Positions 1 through 11,894 of a stretch of 64,000 nt of DNA are shown here, in pieces. The stretch spans positions 76,662,004 through 76,726,003 of the forward strand of contig CM035807.1 in NCBI GenBank assembly GCA_020466095.1, written 5' to 3'. The position numbers were made by a program, and so were the translations under genes. Under the pieces are notes generated by a model. It had not been told where the DNA came from and searched no databases. It worked only from the letters and a program-made list of their open reading frames with translations. The stretch is from Chlorops oryzae (lineage: Eukaryota; Arthropoda; Insecta; Diptera; Chloropidae). Each line of letters begins with the position of its first letter. The first letter of the stretch is position 1.

Positions 1-649
1 ACTGATTCCATATGTTTGGATGTTTGGAATATTCGCAGAAATTTTTCGCACTAAGGACATGCTACGACATGCTCCGTTGTTTCCTGCTCTGACTGAAGAA
101 GCCTACAGAAGTCTTCGTTTACCGCCCCCATTTTCATGATTAAGTCTTCAATGCCCTGATAAGGATTCAGTGTATATTTTAATCAGCCTTATCGGGAATT
201 CTAATTTTTCACTTTCCGCATTTCCGGTATTGGGAGATAATAGTCCGGGAGCCGGTGACAGTAAAACTGCACTTACGCGGATTTCGAAATTTCGAATATG
301 AATTAATACTACTTAACCATAGGTACGATATGAGCTAGGTGTGTCAGGGCTTATCCTGACAAGCTCCAAACTTGACAAAAATATCTGTAGCACCAAACAT
401 ATGTATACTTGAATACTGACTACTTGAACCTATAGTACTACTGAATTCTAAATTTGAACTTGTTCATTAAATATACCTACATGATCATCTATTCACCTCT
501 CAAGCGTCACCGGATAAGTCGTTCTTGGGAAATTTCTTCCACTTCCATTAAAAGCCACAATGCTATTCTGTGCATTTTATATTTTTTAAAAATTTTTGGA
601 CTTAAAAAAAAGATTTGCTTATGCGTATTTTGAAAAAATTTGTTCACCT
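1..649. other. AT-rich DNA, no gene; inverted motif shared with 903-921
   Basis: No convincing gene is seen. Positions 183-199 read CAGCCTTATCGGGAATT. The same motif occurs in reverse complement at 905-921, and a shorter form lies at 650-664, which is the target-site duplication of the neighbouring SINE. The SINE therefore seems to have inserted near the right end of an older element of about 0.75 kb with inverted termini. The older element's exact ends cannot be fixed from this sequence. Confidence 0.4.
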
Positions 650-918
650 ACAATTCCCGATAAGAAGGTAGGTTGAAGTGGCTGCCACTTAGGCCGTTAA
701 TCGGCCCATTGTGATACCACGGAGGTTTTCTTGTGTTTGTGTGAGTGTATGTCTTTTTATGTAGTGTGCCCCTAACATGCGATTTTTGAAAAACCAGTGC
801 TAGGCTTGGAACATTACACTCCGTTTCGCCTGTGCCGGGAATCAAATCTCGGACCCTGGGATCAAGAGCATAGCACGCATCCCCTACGCTATCCCAGAGC
901 CACACAATTCCCGATAAG
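650..918 (-). mobile_element. tRNA-derived SINE, copy 1, with 15-bp target-site duplication
   Basis: Read on the minus strand, the element starts at about 903 with a tRNA-like head. GTGGCTCTGGGATAGCGTAG corresponds to the pol III A box, and a GATTTGATTCCCGGC segment corresponds to the B box. A unique body follows, and the 3' end is a short ACCT-type tail at 665-675. The 15 bases ACAATTCCCGATAAG flank it at 650-664 and 904-918, a textbook L1-type target-site duplication. A second copy at 48959-49227 is nearly identical through the body, so the family is young. The two open frames across it (648-905 minus, 797-994 plus) are by-products and not genes. I do not know a family name for it. Confidence 0.85.
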
Positions 919-2029
919 GCTGAATATTTTTTTAAGGCCGTTTTCTCATGCTACTTTTAAGCTCAATCTGCCAGTTAAATTTGCTTTTCTTTGACTTATT
1001 AATCAAATTTGAATGAATTTATCAACAGTATAATTTAACTTACAGATAAAAAAAGATGAGAAAATGGCCCTTAGGAATAGCTTTGGCCGTAATAGTTCTG
1101 AGAATCTTGAGCCTTTTGGCCTGTCGCATATCATTATGGGTTTTTTATTGCTCATTTAGGCTTAAATTGCTATACGATTCGAACTTTGATTTGTTAAAAC
1201 AAATAAAATAAAAATGTGAAGGATATTTTAGTATACATACATCCTCCAGAAAGAAATGAAAAGAGGGACAAAAGAAGAAAAGAAAACTGTTTTTTTTTTT
1301 TACATCTCACTCTATAGTAAATTCAAAATGTTCACCAAAAACCAGGCTTCAAATAAAAATTTTTAATGTAACTTATTTTGCATTAAGTTAAAAATTTAAA
1401 AAATTATTTAGTACTTTTGCACATGTGTTTGGTTTTGTATATTCAAGCTTTGAAAAAAGTAAATTCTATTTACAATTTATTGAGCTTCAATGTTCAACCA
1501 TTATTTCAACAATAATGAAAATCTATCGTCAAGATTTAATAGAAAATTTAAACAAGAGGTCCTTCATATGCCTGTTATTGGCTTTAGCTCTTAAACTCTC
1601 CTAAGCCAATATGTAAAATGTTAATTTGTTCAAACTACTTAATTAATATCGTATAAGTGATTTGAATGCCCTCAAGGAAATCCTTTAATTAGCAATTTCA
1701 CTCGACAAACTGAAAATATTGTAGACTTTCATGATTCATTGCCCGATGTCAAAGACGCCCAGACAATTCCGTCCACCACTACATTCTGTAATGAACCGGA
1801 TAATAAAGTCAATTGAACTTCATATTTCAATTCTTCTCTCCATGCGAATACGATTTGAGTGTCTGTCGTGCACAAACGTTTAGTGTATACGTAATATGTA
1901 CGAATGAATGAAGCCATTTATGGTTTAATACGAACTGCTTGCAACGTAATCGGACCAATTGCCCGGAATACCATGTGGTATGTGCGTCATCGTTCTACTG
2001 AACGAAGACAGTTTTCTATACACGAGTAA
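919..2029. other. AT-rich DNA with an imperfect palindrome; no gene
   Basis: An imperfect hairpin of about 140 bp spans 934-1075. AAGGCCGTTTTCTCAT near 935 pairs with ATGAGAAAATGGCCCTT near 1056, and an inner pair (ATCTGCCAGTTAAATT against AATTTAACTTACAGAT) continues the stem. It has the shape of a small foldback MITE. The rest of the stretch shows only poly(A/T) tracts and no supported coding region. Confidence 0.45.
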
Positions 2030-2088
2030 ATATATCTATATATGTATATATATGTATATATATATATATTTTTTTTTTTTAAATTAAA
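2030..2088. repeat. TA-rich simple repeat
   Basis: An alternating TA/TATG tract (ATATATGTATATA) is followed by a run of T. It sits immediately upstream of the 29-bp minisatellite. Confidence 0.8.
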
Positions 2089-2112
2089 AATGTGAATGGA
2101 CGAAACTTAAGG

Positions 2113-2966
2113 ATACATTGCGGGTTCCTTTTTTTTCATCAGAATCAGTGCGGGTTCCTTTTTTTCATACGATTCAGTGCGGGTTCCTTTTTTTTTCATC
2201 AGAATCAGTGCGGGTTCCTTTTTTTCATACGATTCAGTGCGGGTTCCTTTTTTTTCATCAGAATCAGTGCGGGTTCCTTTTTTTCATACGATTCAGTGCG
2301 GGTTCCTTTTTTTTCATACGATTCAGTGCGGGTTCCTTTTTTTTTCATCAGAATCAGTGCGGGTTCCATTTTTTCATACGATTCAGTGCGGGTTCCTTTT
2401 TTTCATACGATTCAGTGCGGGTTCCTTTTTTTCATACGATTCAGTGCGGGTTCCTTTTTTTCATACGATTCAGTGCGGGTTCCTTTTTTTCATACGATTC
2501 AGTGCGGGTTCCTTTTTTTCATACGATTCAGTGCGGGTTCCTTTTTTTCATACGATTCAGTGCGGGTTCCTTTTTTTCATACGATTCAGTGCGGTTCCTT
2601 TTTTTCATACGATTCAGTGCGGGTTCCTTTTTTTCATACGATTCAGTGCGGGTTCCTTTTTTTCATACGATTCAGTGCGGGTTCCTTTTTTTCATACGAT
2701 TCAGTGCGGGTTCCTTTTTTTCATACGATTCAGTGCGGGTTCCTTTTTTTCATACGATTCAGTGCGGGTTCCTTTTTTTCATACGATTCAGTGCGGGTTC
2801 CTTTTTTTCATACGATTCAGTGCGGGTTCCTTTTTTTCATACGATTCAGTGCGGGTTCCTTTTTTTCATACGATTCAGTGCGGGTTCCTTTTTTTCATAC
2901 GATTCAGTGCGGGTTCCTTTTTTTCATACGATTCAGTGCGGGTTCCTTTTTTTCATACGATTCAGT
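2113..2966. repeat. 29-bp minisatellite, about 29 copies
   Basis: The unit is GTGCGGGTTCC followed by seven T and then CATACGATTCA, 29 bp in total and repeated about 29 times. A second variant ends CATCAGAATCA and usually has eight or nine T. At the left end the two variants alternate (about 59-bp dimers) for the first six copies. The array then becomes an almost pure run of the first variant, with one copy missing a G near 2590. Because 29 is not a multiple of 3 and the unit has no stop on the plus strand, all three plus frames stay open for 266-296 codons. These frames are artefacts of the repeat and not proteins. Confidence 0.95.
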
Positions 2967-4240
2967 ATCGGCCATAATTTAAGGCGTCAAAAGAAAACAT
3001 AATTGTGGTGTGTGGGTTAATGGAGAGAATCGCAAAAAAGGGTAAAATAATGACGAGATCGTTACTTACACTCTGTCGCCCTAAGAGGCTTAATGAGGGA
3101 CAAGAAAAATTTGTTGTTTGAAGGATACTCCAAAGAAGATAAATTCCTACTAGGGACTTTAAAGCGTGGTCGTGGATATGATTAAATATGAAACCATGTT
3201 TGTGGGTGTTTCTCCTACGTTTAGAAAATGAAATCGAAACGAAAGAGGAGCACTACAAATATGCCACATGTCCTTTGGGGGCTTCTTGTGTGCTCAATTG
3301 AGCGAAAGTTAGTGAAAAGGATTGGCTTGCTATTCTTTTTACTGGCGCTCCAGAATTCAATTGATTTCAACCACTCATAAGACAGCATGGCGAGCATGGA
3401 AGGAAACGACGAAACTAAAGGATGCATCGAAGAGTTTTTAGTTTCATGTCAGGTCAAAGCCCCTTCCATTCGGGAAATTTCATTTATTTTATCCACTTAG
3501 AAAGGTACTTTCCTTCGCAAGGAAATAATGTTCTTAGCCTAGTTAAAAGTTAAATCAGCATTCGAGAGTTCGAAAATTTCCATAAAAATTATTAGTTAAG
3601 ATACTTTTCTCTCGTTCATGCTCTTCAATAGAATTATTGCTTCTTGAATATGCGACGAAATTTCCAAATCATGCATAAATCGGCAAGAGCGAGTTTCCAA
3701 TTAAGTCACGAAATCGAAACGGACTCGCATTGATATGACAACCGAAAATATGGATGAATATCGAGTTCTTAATGCGGTCATCCAATTCTAGTGCCTTTCA
3801 GGTAACTGGACACATGTCATATCCATTGGTCTATGACATATTTCAATGGGCTGAGTGAGAAATTTAGAATTGCTACAGTTACTACAGGCTTTTCGCCCTC
3901 ACAATTGATTACACATGCACACGTCGAATTCAGGCGAATGCAGTCACATGGAATCACACAGACACAACTGCAAAGGATATTTTCGGTGTACCAGCATAGA
4001 GTGTGTATACCTATTACTTTAAAAAAAAACAATATTTATTGATTTGCTTCTATGAATATAAACTCATTAACGAACCTTTTTGAAGCGTTTGAAATTGAAA
4101 GCGAGATCTCAAGCATAAGTAATTAAGATTTTAGATATATTCCAGCAGACCTGGGACCTTTGCATCGTCTCCAAAAGAATCAATGTGTCAAAAAACCCAT
4201 AACTTAAACTACATTAATTACCTGTTCTCTTCACCCCCTC
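2967..4240. other. No gene seen
   Basis: AT-rich sequence with short open frames on both strands that overlap each other and have no recognisable domain. No inverted-repeat element was identified. Confidence 0.5.
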
Positions 4241-4249
4241 ACTTCTTCA

Positions 4250-4957
4250 CCCTATCACACTCACCCTTTCTCTTTACCTCTCCCTCTTTACCTCTCCCTC
4301 TTACCTCTCCCCTCTCTCTCCCTCTCTCCCTCTCTCACCCTCTCTCACCCTCTCTCACCCTCTCACCCTCTTACCTCTACCCTCTCTCACCCTCTCTCAC
4401 CCTTCTCACCTCTCTACCCTCTCTCACCTCTCTCCTTCACCCTCTCTCACCTCCTCACCCTCTCTCACCCTCTCTCACCCTCTCTCACCCTCTCTCACCC
4501 TCTCTCACCCTCTCTCACCCTCTCTCACCCTCTCTCACCCTCTCTCACCCCTCTCACCCTCTCTCACCCTCTCTCACCCTCTCTCACCCTCTCTCACCCT
4601 CTCTCACCCTCTCTCACCCTCTCTCACCCTCTCTCACCCTCTCTCACCCTCTCTCACCCTCTCTCACCTCTCTCACCCTCTCTCACCCTCTCTCACCCTC
4701 TCTCACCCTCTCTCACCCTCTCTCACCCTCTCTCACCCTCTCTCACCCTCTCTCACCCTCTCTCACCCTCTCTCACCCTCTCTCACCCTCTCTCACCCTC
4801 TCTCACCCTCTCTCACCCTCTCTCACCCTCTCTCACCCTCTCTCACCCTCTCTCACCCTCTCTCACCCTCTCTCACCCCCTCTCACCCCTCTCACCCTCT
4901 CTCACCCTCTCTCACCCTCACCCTACCTATCTTCTCTCTCTCTCTCTCTCTCTCTCC
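4250..4957. repeat. CTCTCACCCT array with (CT)n tail
   Basis: Pyrimidine-only plus strand. A degenerate CT/CCCT lead-in (4250-4440) becomes a regular 10-bp repeat CTCTCACCCT from about 4440 to 4920, about 48 units with a few 8-9 bp variants. A (CT)n run follows at about 4930-4956. The long Leu/Ser/Pro/His open frame here (4183-4962) only reflects the repeat. Confidence 0.95.
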
Positions 4958-5056
4958 CATAGTATTTCCCCACCTCACCCATTCTCTCCGCCTACTATAT
5001 TGTTTTAAATAACAGTGCTCGATGGGACCAAATATTAAGGTTTAGGGTATAGGGTA

Positions 5057-5995
5057 GGCTAGACGATATGGTTAGTAACCAAATTTTGGCTGTTTTTGAG
5101 TAATTTTTTGTCCCAATCCAGTCCAAACCGTGTAACCACCAACCATACGTATGGTCAAATGTCATTTGGTTACGTTTGTTCATGCTGCAGCCAAACGTTT
5201 GGATGCCAAACTAGCCATATCGTGTAACACCCCTTTGGGACAACACGGACAAATTTGTTTAACAAATGGGACGAATTTGCGCTGATTTGTCATTTGGTCA
5301 AGCTCAAAAATAGACCCATGACCAAATGGCAAACGTTTGTGTCGAAAGTTAAGATAAATTCAAGAGGTTTAAAAAAAAAAGTTGTTTTATATATTTATTT
5401 CAACAGAAATCTAAATTTTTTTGAAAGAAATCGATATTCAACGTATCGATGTTTTAAAAATGAGCCTTTCACAAGCCGAAATGCTTTTCTTCATAATTGT
5501 ATCCTTTTTGGGTGAAACCAACGAAAGCAGATTTTCGAACTGAGCTTTCGTCATTCGAAGAAAATTGTTGTACAATTCGGCCTTTTCTTCTTCCAGCTCT
5601 TTGTACAACTTTGCGCAAAACCCTTCTTGGTCCCGACGAGTAACCCAAACTCGGGGACGTTTACGAGGCTTTTCAAACACAGTTCGGTCCGAATCGTCGT
5701 CAAAAATATTGCCGGCCAATACGACGGCAAGAATTTTTTTTATTTTTTGCATTTAGCGACATTTTTTTTTTAAATTTTATTAAAACAATCTCTGGCCGAT
5801 GTGTTCACTCTATGCACAACAATATTATTTAGCGTCAATTGACAGTAGGCCATAATTTAATTTGGTCACTATCGTGCATATCGTGTAACACCCAAGCAAA
5901 CCGAAAAAGCAGTTTGGGACCGAACAATATTTGGACACTATCTAGAATTGGTGGTGAGCAAAGGTTTTGGGACAATATGTGCATATCGTGTAACC
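5057..5995 (-). mobile_element. PIF/Harbinger element remnant
   Basis: The region around the Harbinger-like coding fragment is bounded by related terminal motifs. The left side has GGCTAGACGATATGG at 5057. On the right side ATATCGTGTAACACCC occurs at about 5217-5232 and 5878-5893, and ATATCGTGTAACC at 5983-5995. These are imperfect inverted repeats of one another (core ACGATATG), so more than one Harbinger-type element or internal deletion is probably stacked here. No clean 3-bp target-site duplication is visible, so the outer limits are approximate. Confidence 0.5.
5438..5752 (-). pseudogene. PIF/Harbinger transposase, N-terminal fragment
   Basis: The 104-residue frame resembles the N-terminal part of HARBI1-type transposases (DDE_Tnp_4 family). 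It has an Arg/Pro-rich segment ending RPRVWVTRRDQEG, followed by a Glu-rich helix and the characteristic LYNNFLRMTKAQFENLLSLV (about residues 60-79). The similarity fades after about residue 94 (SACERL), where family members continue into the catalytic core. No DDE catalytic residues are present in this frame or in its continuation. In an intact element a full transposase of about 350-400 residues acts together with a separate Myb-like protein on the TIRs. Neither the catalytic part nor the Myb-like gene is seen here, so this is a dead remnant. The call rests on remembered family resemblance without an alignment. Confidence 0.7.
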
Positions 5996-7206
5996 GCTAA
6001 ACAAATGTCTTGCTGACAAATGAGCATACAAGCCAAATTGTAATTTGTTTCATATCAAATAGTGGTATCTAAAATTTCGAAAACTGTCACTGCCACTGCC
6101 TTGTTGTAATTCAGCCTTTAAGAAATCGAAAACAATTTAATGCCGTAAGAAAATCATAATTTTTCTACAATTTGATGTGTTTGAAGCTGTCAAGCATGTG
6201 GTTTTCTAATAACATTTTTAATATTTCATTGACCAAAACCATTTTATCCGTTTATTTCTTTTGAATTTTCTGAATGAACTTGCAGGAATTCTGTGCAGAA
6301 TTTTCATTGTTCGGTCGTGCAGATAGTCACTGGAATGTGAGATAAATTTCAAATACTTAAGTATGAATAAAGAAGGAGATGATGGGAGGAGGCCTCAAGG
6401 AGAAGCAAATGATTCTAAACAACAGCTTCAATATTTTGCTGATGTGAATATAAGAAACAGAAAAATTGCCTTTGTGAACAACAAAAAGAAAATCGATAGG
6501 GAATTGAAAGAAAATAACAGGAAATTCGATTTGTGTAAAAAGCTTATATTTTTCAATTTATTTTCCCAGCAATAGACTTGTGGACTTTTCAATAAAAAAG
6601 TAAGAAACGTGGACAAAAAAGACTTTAAATTTTCCGAGAACAAAGAGAAGATAACTAGTTTTCTATCATCATGATGGTTTTTCACAGGATAATGAAACGA
6701 AATTTATCCACTTTAATTTGAATAATGATCTATTTCAAAAGATGATTGAAACATATTTAAAAAAACAAAAAATACAAATTTCCATGAACAATCGTTGAAA
6801 AATATAGAGCATAAAATATGCTTTTACTCTTATAAGGAAAAATTTTGGCAAGTCCTTTTGATAAATTTGGCAGAAGTTCAATTATGATTTTAAAATGCCT
6901 AAAGACGGGCACAGACATCACTAGAGATTTTTAGGTAGCCTAAGAGACTGAAATGTGCGTGTTTGTGACAGGATACTTGTTTCCAAAGCTTTGCCTAGCG
7001 AATCGTATAGAGCTTTATTTTCTGGGAAAAAAAATTCATCTTATGCCCTCATCGGAAGCAACCAACAGTGACACATTTAAAAAAATATATTTAACACTTT
7101 ATAATCGAAAATTGTTCAGTATAAATTTTCTCAGGCCTATCAATCAGTGTCGGATTAAAGGTTTCGGTGACCAGATTTTTTTTTGACTCCCAAATAAAAA
7201 TTCTTC
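5996..7206. other. No gene seen
   Basis: AT-rich sequence with poly(A) stretches. The short open frames (for example 6363-6575 plus and 6428-6685 minus) overlap on opposite strands, have Lys/Asn- or Phe/Ser-biased composition typical of random AT-rich DNA, and show no domain. Confidence 0.5.
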
Positions 7207-7214
7207 TCTATTTC

Positions 7215-7262
<48 letters not shown>
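7207..7262. repeat. (CT)n microsatellite
   Basis: A lead-in TTTCACCC is followed by about 22 uninterrupted CT units. Confidence 0.95.
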
Positions 7263-7263
<1 letters not shown>

Positions 7264-8164
7264 GTTGACAAAATTTTTTTTTGAGTAGGTAACCACTTAA
7301 ATTTTCTGATTTGTGGGAATTTCAAAATGGAGGGGCTCCATTGCATTGCAGCTCAAAAATGTTGTATAGTTAGTACGCCACTGAGCCCAGCCCCCTTCAA
7401 TGAAACTCTTTTTATAAGTATAAAAAAGATTGCATTAAAAGAGAAGTACACATTCAAGATGTCTGCAAAAGGTTATTCAATCTCAAACTTAAAGAGGAAA
7501 AAAGTCTCTCATTCAATTCGATTTAAACAAGAAAGAAACACGAACATAAATTCAACCTTTTTTTTTCTTTCTTTCATTGGCTTCGATAAATAAAATAGCG
7601 CCGTATCATTTCGGATTTTAAGCTCCTCTCCTCCCAGCACGTAAATTATTGTGAAAAGCTTATAAATTCCACTTCCCTGCCGAAGCATCCATTATCCGAT
7701 GTGCTACACTGGCAGCAGCATCAATTACACCTCAATGGCTCTAACCACAACGAGTGCCATGAATAAATCAGCAATATTTACTATTGACTTATCGAATGCA
7801 GCTAATGTAAGCGAGCAGACCAGCCGCTTCAATCGCAACCGACCGAGACCAGGCCCCAAACTCGGCGCTTAAAATCTGCCGGGCGAAGTTGTGCAAAAAA
7901 TTAATGAGGTGCGAAGTTTTGATTGATGAAAAGCAAACCTTAGCAGCATTTCTTTTATGTTTCAGCTGTGAAGAGCTTTTATTCGCTGTCAAGTGGAGCT
8001 CTCAAATTATTGTTATTATAATTTTATATTTTATAGGGTTTCGCTTTTTATTTTTCGCACTTACGTCATTTCAAAGAAAAAGTGGGCAGAAAAAGAAGCA
8101 GATTTTTGAAAGCATTTCATTTGACGTTTTCAAGCTTTCTTTTGATTTCCTCTTTTCGCCTTTT
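7263..8164. other. No gene seen
   Basis: A slightly less AT-rich patch at 7680-7880 has no domain or splice-bounded frame that I can support. Confidence 0.4.
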
Positions 8165-8600
8165 TATACCCGACATATTGTGTGTCGAGGGTATGTTGCG
8201 TTATCAGCGTCACCAGGAGGATTCGTCTGTCCGTCTGTCTGTATGTTTGTATACAGATTTCTTATCGAAGGAGTTAAGCTATCTTGACCAAATTTGGTAG
8301 CCGTGCTCACGGGGCTATGAGTAAAAACAAGTTCGAGAGCGGATCGGACCATTTTTACGGGTATCTCCAGTACTAGGGTCCGTCACACAAGTCTCAAAAT
8401 CGGAATTTCTCGAAACATTGTATTTCAATTTGAAATTTGAGCTTATTTTTAAGGCTCCGATTAAATTTCCAAAAATTGGAAAACTACTTACTTAATAGTA
8501 GTTGTCTTGGGGCCTGTTTTAAAAAATGTTCAAAAATACATGTTAGTGTCGGGTATTGTATGTTTAGGGTTATCTGACTATAACACCCTTTACTTGTTTC
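8165..8600 (-). mobile_element. DINE-1/mini-me-like Helentron, family A, internally deleted copy
   Basis: It begins TATACCCGACATATTGTGTG, the reverse complement of the family's 3' hairpin end. It contains GTCTGTCCGTCTGTCTGTATG, the GTCY microsatellite. It ends with the family 5' end (ATCTGACTATAACACCC, then ACTTGTTT). The full-length relatives at 59061 and 62950 are about 830-870 bp, and this copy lacks about half of the interior. No coding capacity is seen. Such elements are moved in trans by a Rep-helicase encoded elsewhere. Confidence 0.8.
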
Positions 8601-10740
8601 ATTTTTGCTCGATTTATTTACATTTTTTGAAGAAAAGAAAAAAAAAATAAAGGTCGCAAAAAGTTTCCCGCTTTGGTCGGGTCATTAAATGGCAAAACTT
8701 TTTCAATTTCGTGTCATAAGAATTATAGGCACGAAGTAGTTTTAAACCATGGCCCGCAGTAAGGAAAAAGTCATTCATTAAGCGACATTTAAAAGGGCTG
8801 CGGAAAGTTGGCAAGTGAATTTTTAGTGCACGCACAAAGCAGCATTGTCAGGCAGTTAGCAGTGGGCGTGCTTAGCCGCGGGTCTTCAAACTTTAGCTTG
8901 TTTTCAAAAACATTATTTTTTCTATTTTATATTATAATTTTTTTAAATTTTATTAATGTTATTTTTAAATAAATACAAATGATGAGCTCTTAAAAAGCCC
9001 CCTGGAGGATATCAATTCGAGTGTAAGAATTCACTGCAAAAAGAGCACATCACAGCTTTTGTTAGCTAACCAACAACAACAACAACAACAACATCGAGAA
9101 TGCACAATCAAAAGGGCGTACAAAAGTTGTTGTACGGTTTGAAAATACGAATTCAATAGCTTTACTGGTCCATTGAGGTGCATTCGAATTCTTTAACATC
9201 GTTGCTACGAAGCTATTTATCTTCAGCGAAGCTTAAGTGAACATGTCTTACTTATTCGTCTGCTACATGCCGGCATGCAACTACTATTCTGCAGTTGACT
9301 ATTTACTGGCTTCTATGCCATGGTAGTCGGCCCACACCCCCGCTTCACTCCGTTCCAGTTGCATGCGCCCATGATAGACACCAAAAATCTGTACACAAAA
9401 TAAATGAAGCTATGTAGGTATATGCGTACACGGATTCTGGGTGTAACAGAAGGCCAAAGTACCGCTCTCAATCCTACTCCCAGATGCTCTACTGTTCTGC
9501 CACTCTGCTACTGTCGCTGGCGTGTATCTGGGTATATCGCTAAGCTACGTACTAAACTATACATTGGAGTAAAAAGTAGGTATCTTCTTCTTTTGCTTTT
9601 GCTTTTGCTTTATGGTTAATGCGTTCGGTTAGTCGTATTTTAGCAATTGGAACGTATCGAATATGGGGTATCTATATATTTGTATAGATATTATATTTTA
9701 TGCACGTTTGTTGGCTACCGGTGGATGGTTCCTTAAGAGCTCCCACGAATGCTTCAAAGCGGTGAGTGGGCGGCGGTGTGTGCACGTACATTCTCGGGTA
9801 TAGCATTTGGCCATACTTCCAATTGGGCCATATAATCGTAAGTAGTTGCTGTTTTTTTTTTTTTTATGGTTCTGTTTTGTAGCTCTCGCTGATAGCGGTA
9901 TTGCTCATATGGCAGCCGAAAAATGCTTCCATTCGGAAAGCACACACACACACACGCACAGATTGTAGAGGGAATTAGTATGCAATGGAAGCGAAATGAG
10001 CACTTATTGTGGCTGCTTTTTATGCCGGCATTGGCCATTTTTTTTTCAAAGGTTTTCTATTCTTCTTCAAAATTACTGCTGAAAGCTTGAATGCGCCGGA
10101 ATGGTCGCCGTCGTTGCGAAGGCACTGGAGCGCGAAACTGGGTAACGAAAATACCAATGACGGTAATGATGATGGCGATTGTGATGGTGATGATGATGAT
10201 GATGACGTATGGGTTTAATAATAGCTGTATCTTGCATGCTGCTTGCTGCAGTTCGGAATTGACTGGCAGATTAATGGATAACGTACTGCGCTGGAGGTTT
10301 GCCTTACAAAAGCGTTCGTTTTGTGCGCAATATGTGGAGTGCGTTTATTTTGTTTTCTTTATTTGTTTTTTTTTGTGAGTTTGCAGTTGTTTATGGGAGT
10401 CATTTGCAAATTTAGCATGCATCCATTTTGATGCTGTTTCGATTATTGGAAACACTAGGGAAAAGCTCATTCGACGTTAAATTCCGTGAAGCTTTCGGAA
10501 TGGAATACAAGAATCCATACAACGGATTGCTTCAAAAGCGACGAACACATTAATTTAACGGCTCCGTGATAAACCGTGGCGCATGGAAAATTTAAAATTG
10601 CTTCCATCTAAAAAAAAAAAAAACAAAAAGGAAAATATTCACGAAATACCGCAGATGATGATGACACAACCGTCCGACGCAATCGACAGTGAGCTCAAGT
10701 GAATATTTGTTCAAGCTTCAATAATTTTTGTTATCATGTG
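8601..10740. other. No gene seen; several microsatellites
   Basis: The stretch holds (CAA)n at about 9070-9092, TTTTGC repeats at about 9592-9611, (CA)n near 9942-9955 and an imperfect GAT repeat at about 10167-10205. The Asp-rich open frame at 10009-10218 is only the GAT repeat. No supported exon. Confidence 0.5.
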
Positions 10741-11894
10741 AAATCGCACGAGCAACAAAAACAACAACAGCAACAGCAGCAACTTCCAACCATTGACGCC
10801 GCATACGACGATAATCACCAAAGTACGACCGGTAGTCAACGATTTATCGGCATTGAATGCGTTTTGTTGAGGTGGCAATGAATGGAGACGGGTCGGTAGC
10901 GACGTACGGACGACCCACTCTTTGCGACTAACAAGCTGCATACCACCTAAGAGATGCATTTCAATATCATTCGAATTCGTGGAGTGAGCCGAATGGAGTA
11001 GGAAAATATTGGAGAAGAAATGTCAAATTATTCTTATACATAAATCTGTAGCCACTGTGGGAATCGCCCAATGGAGTACTGATTTTGTGATATGAAACTT
11101 TAAAATTGCTTGGCTAAATGTAAAATCCGACAGAGAAAGAAGGATATATACAACAAAGACTCACAAAAACAAAACAAAAATATTTCAGGAAATATCGATG
11201 AAGTTGGCTAATCCAACAGTGATGCGGAACACCGCTGCTTATGGTGATATCTATGAATATTCCCTTCGAACGGAAGTATTTGTTCATAAAAACACCGGAG
11301 CTTGAGTATTCGAAAACAGTGATCCGTAACTTTTCAAGCTATTCCAGCTCATCTGACTGAGTCGGTGACTGTTTGGTTGGATGCCTGACGATTGGCTGAT
11401 ATGCTCACAACAATGATGAAAATTGTGGTTGGTGGTGACAACAATGATGAACACGCCGATGATGACGACAATGATGATGATGATGATGATAATGTTGCCG
11501 ACGATGTTGGTGATGACAATGGCAATATTTTTCGATATTCTCATTGCTTTACGTATGCTGTGTGTATGACTCGACAATAATCCAGTTGCATTGCCTTGTC
11601 AGGAGTAGAGCTCATTTTGTTTTTTGCGTTTTGTTTGATGTTTTCAGCTTGTTTGATGTACAATTTTTGCTTTGACAGAAACAAATTTTAATGCCACTGA
11701 CAAACAATTTTCAACGAGATTGGATGAAATTTTGGTTTTGTTTTTGTTTTCTTGCTGAAAGTGAATTAAAGAATTGGAATGCAAAAAGCTCTAAACAAAT
11801 GAGGGAAAATGTTCAACCAAACCAAGTTTAAAAAAACCTTTTGAAAGAATTTTCCATTTTCGTTCAGTCAATTCAGGCACTTATTTTAGATTTT

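Noticed and set aside
2092..3002. Three overlapping long plus-strand open frames rich in Phe, Ser, Arg and Gly
   Set aside because: They are the 29-bp minisatellite read in its three frames. The unit has no stop codon and its length is not a multiple of three.
4183..4962. A 259-codon Leu/Ser/Pro/His open frame
   Set aside because: It is the CTCTCACCCT array translated, with no independent coding signal.
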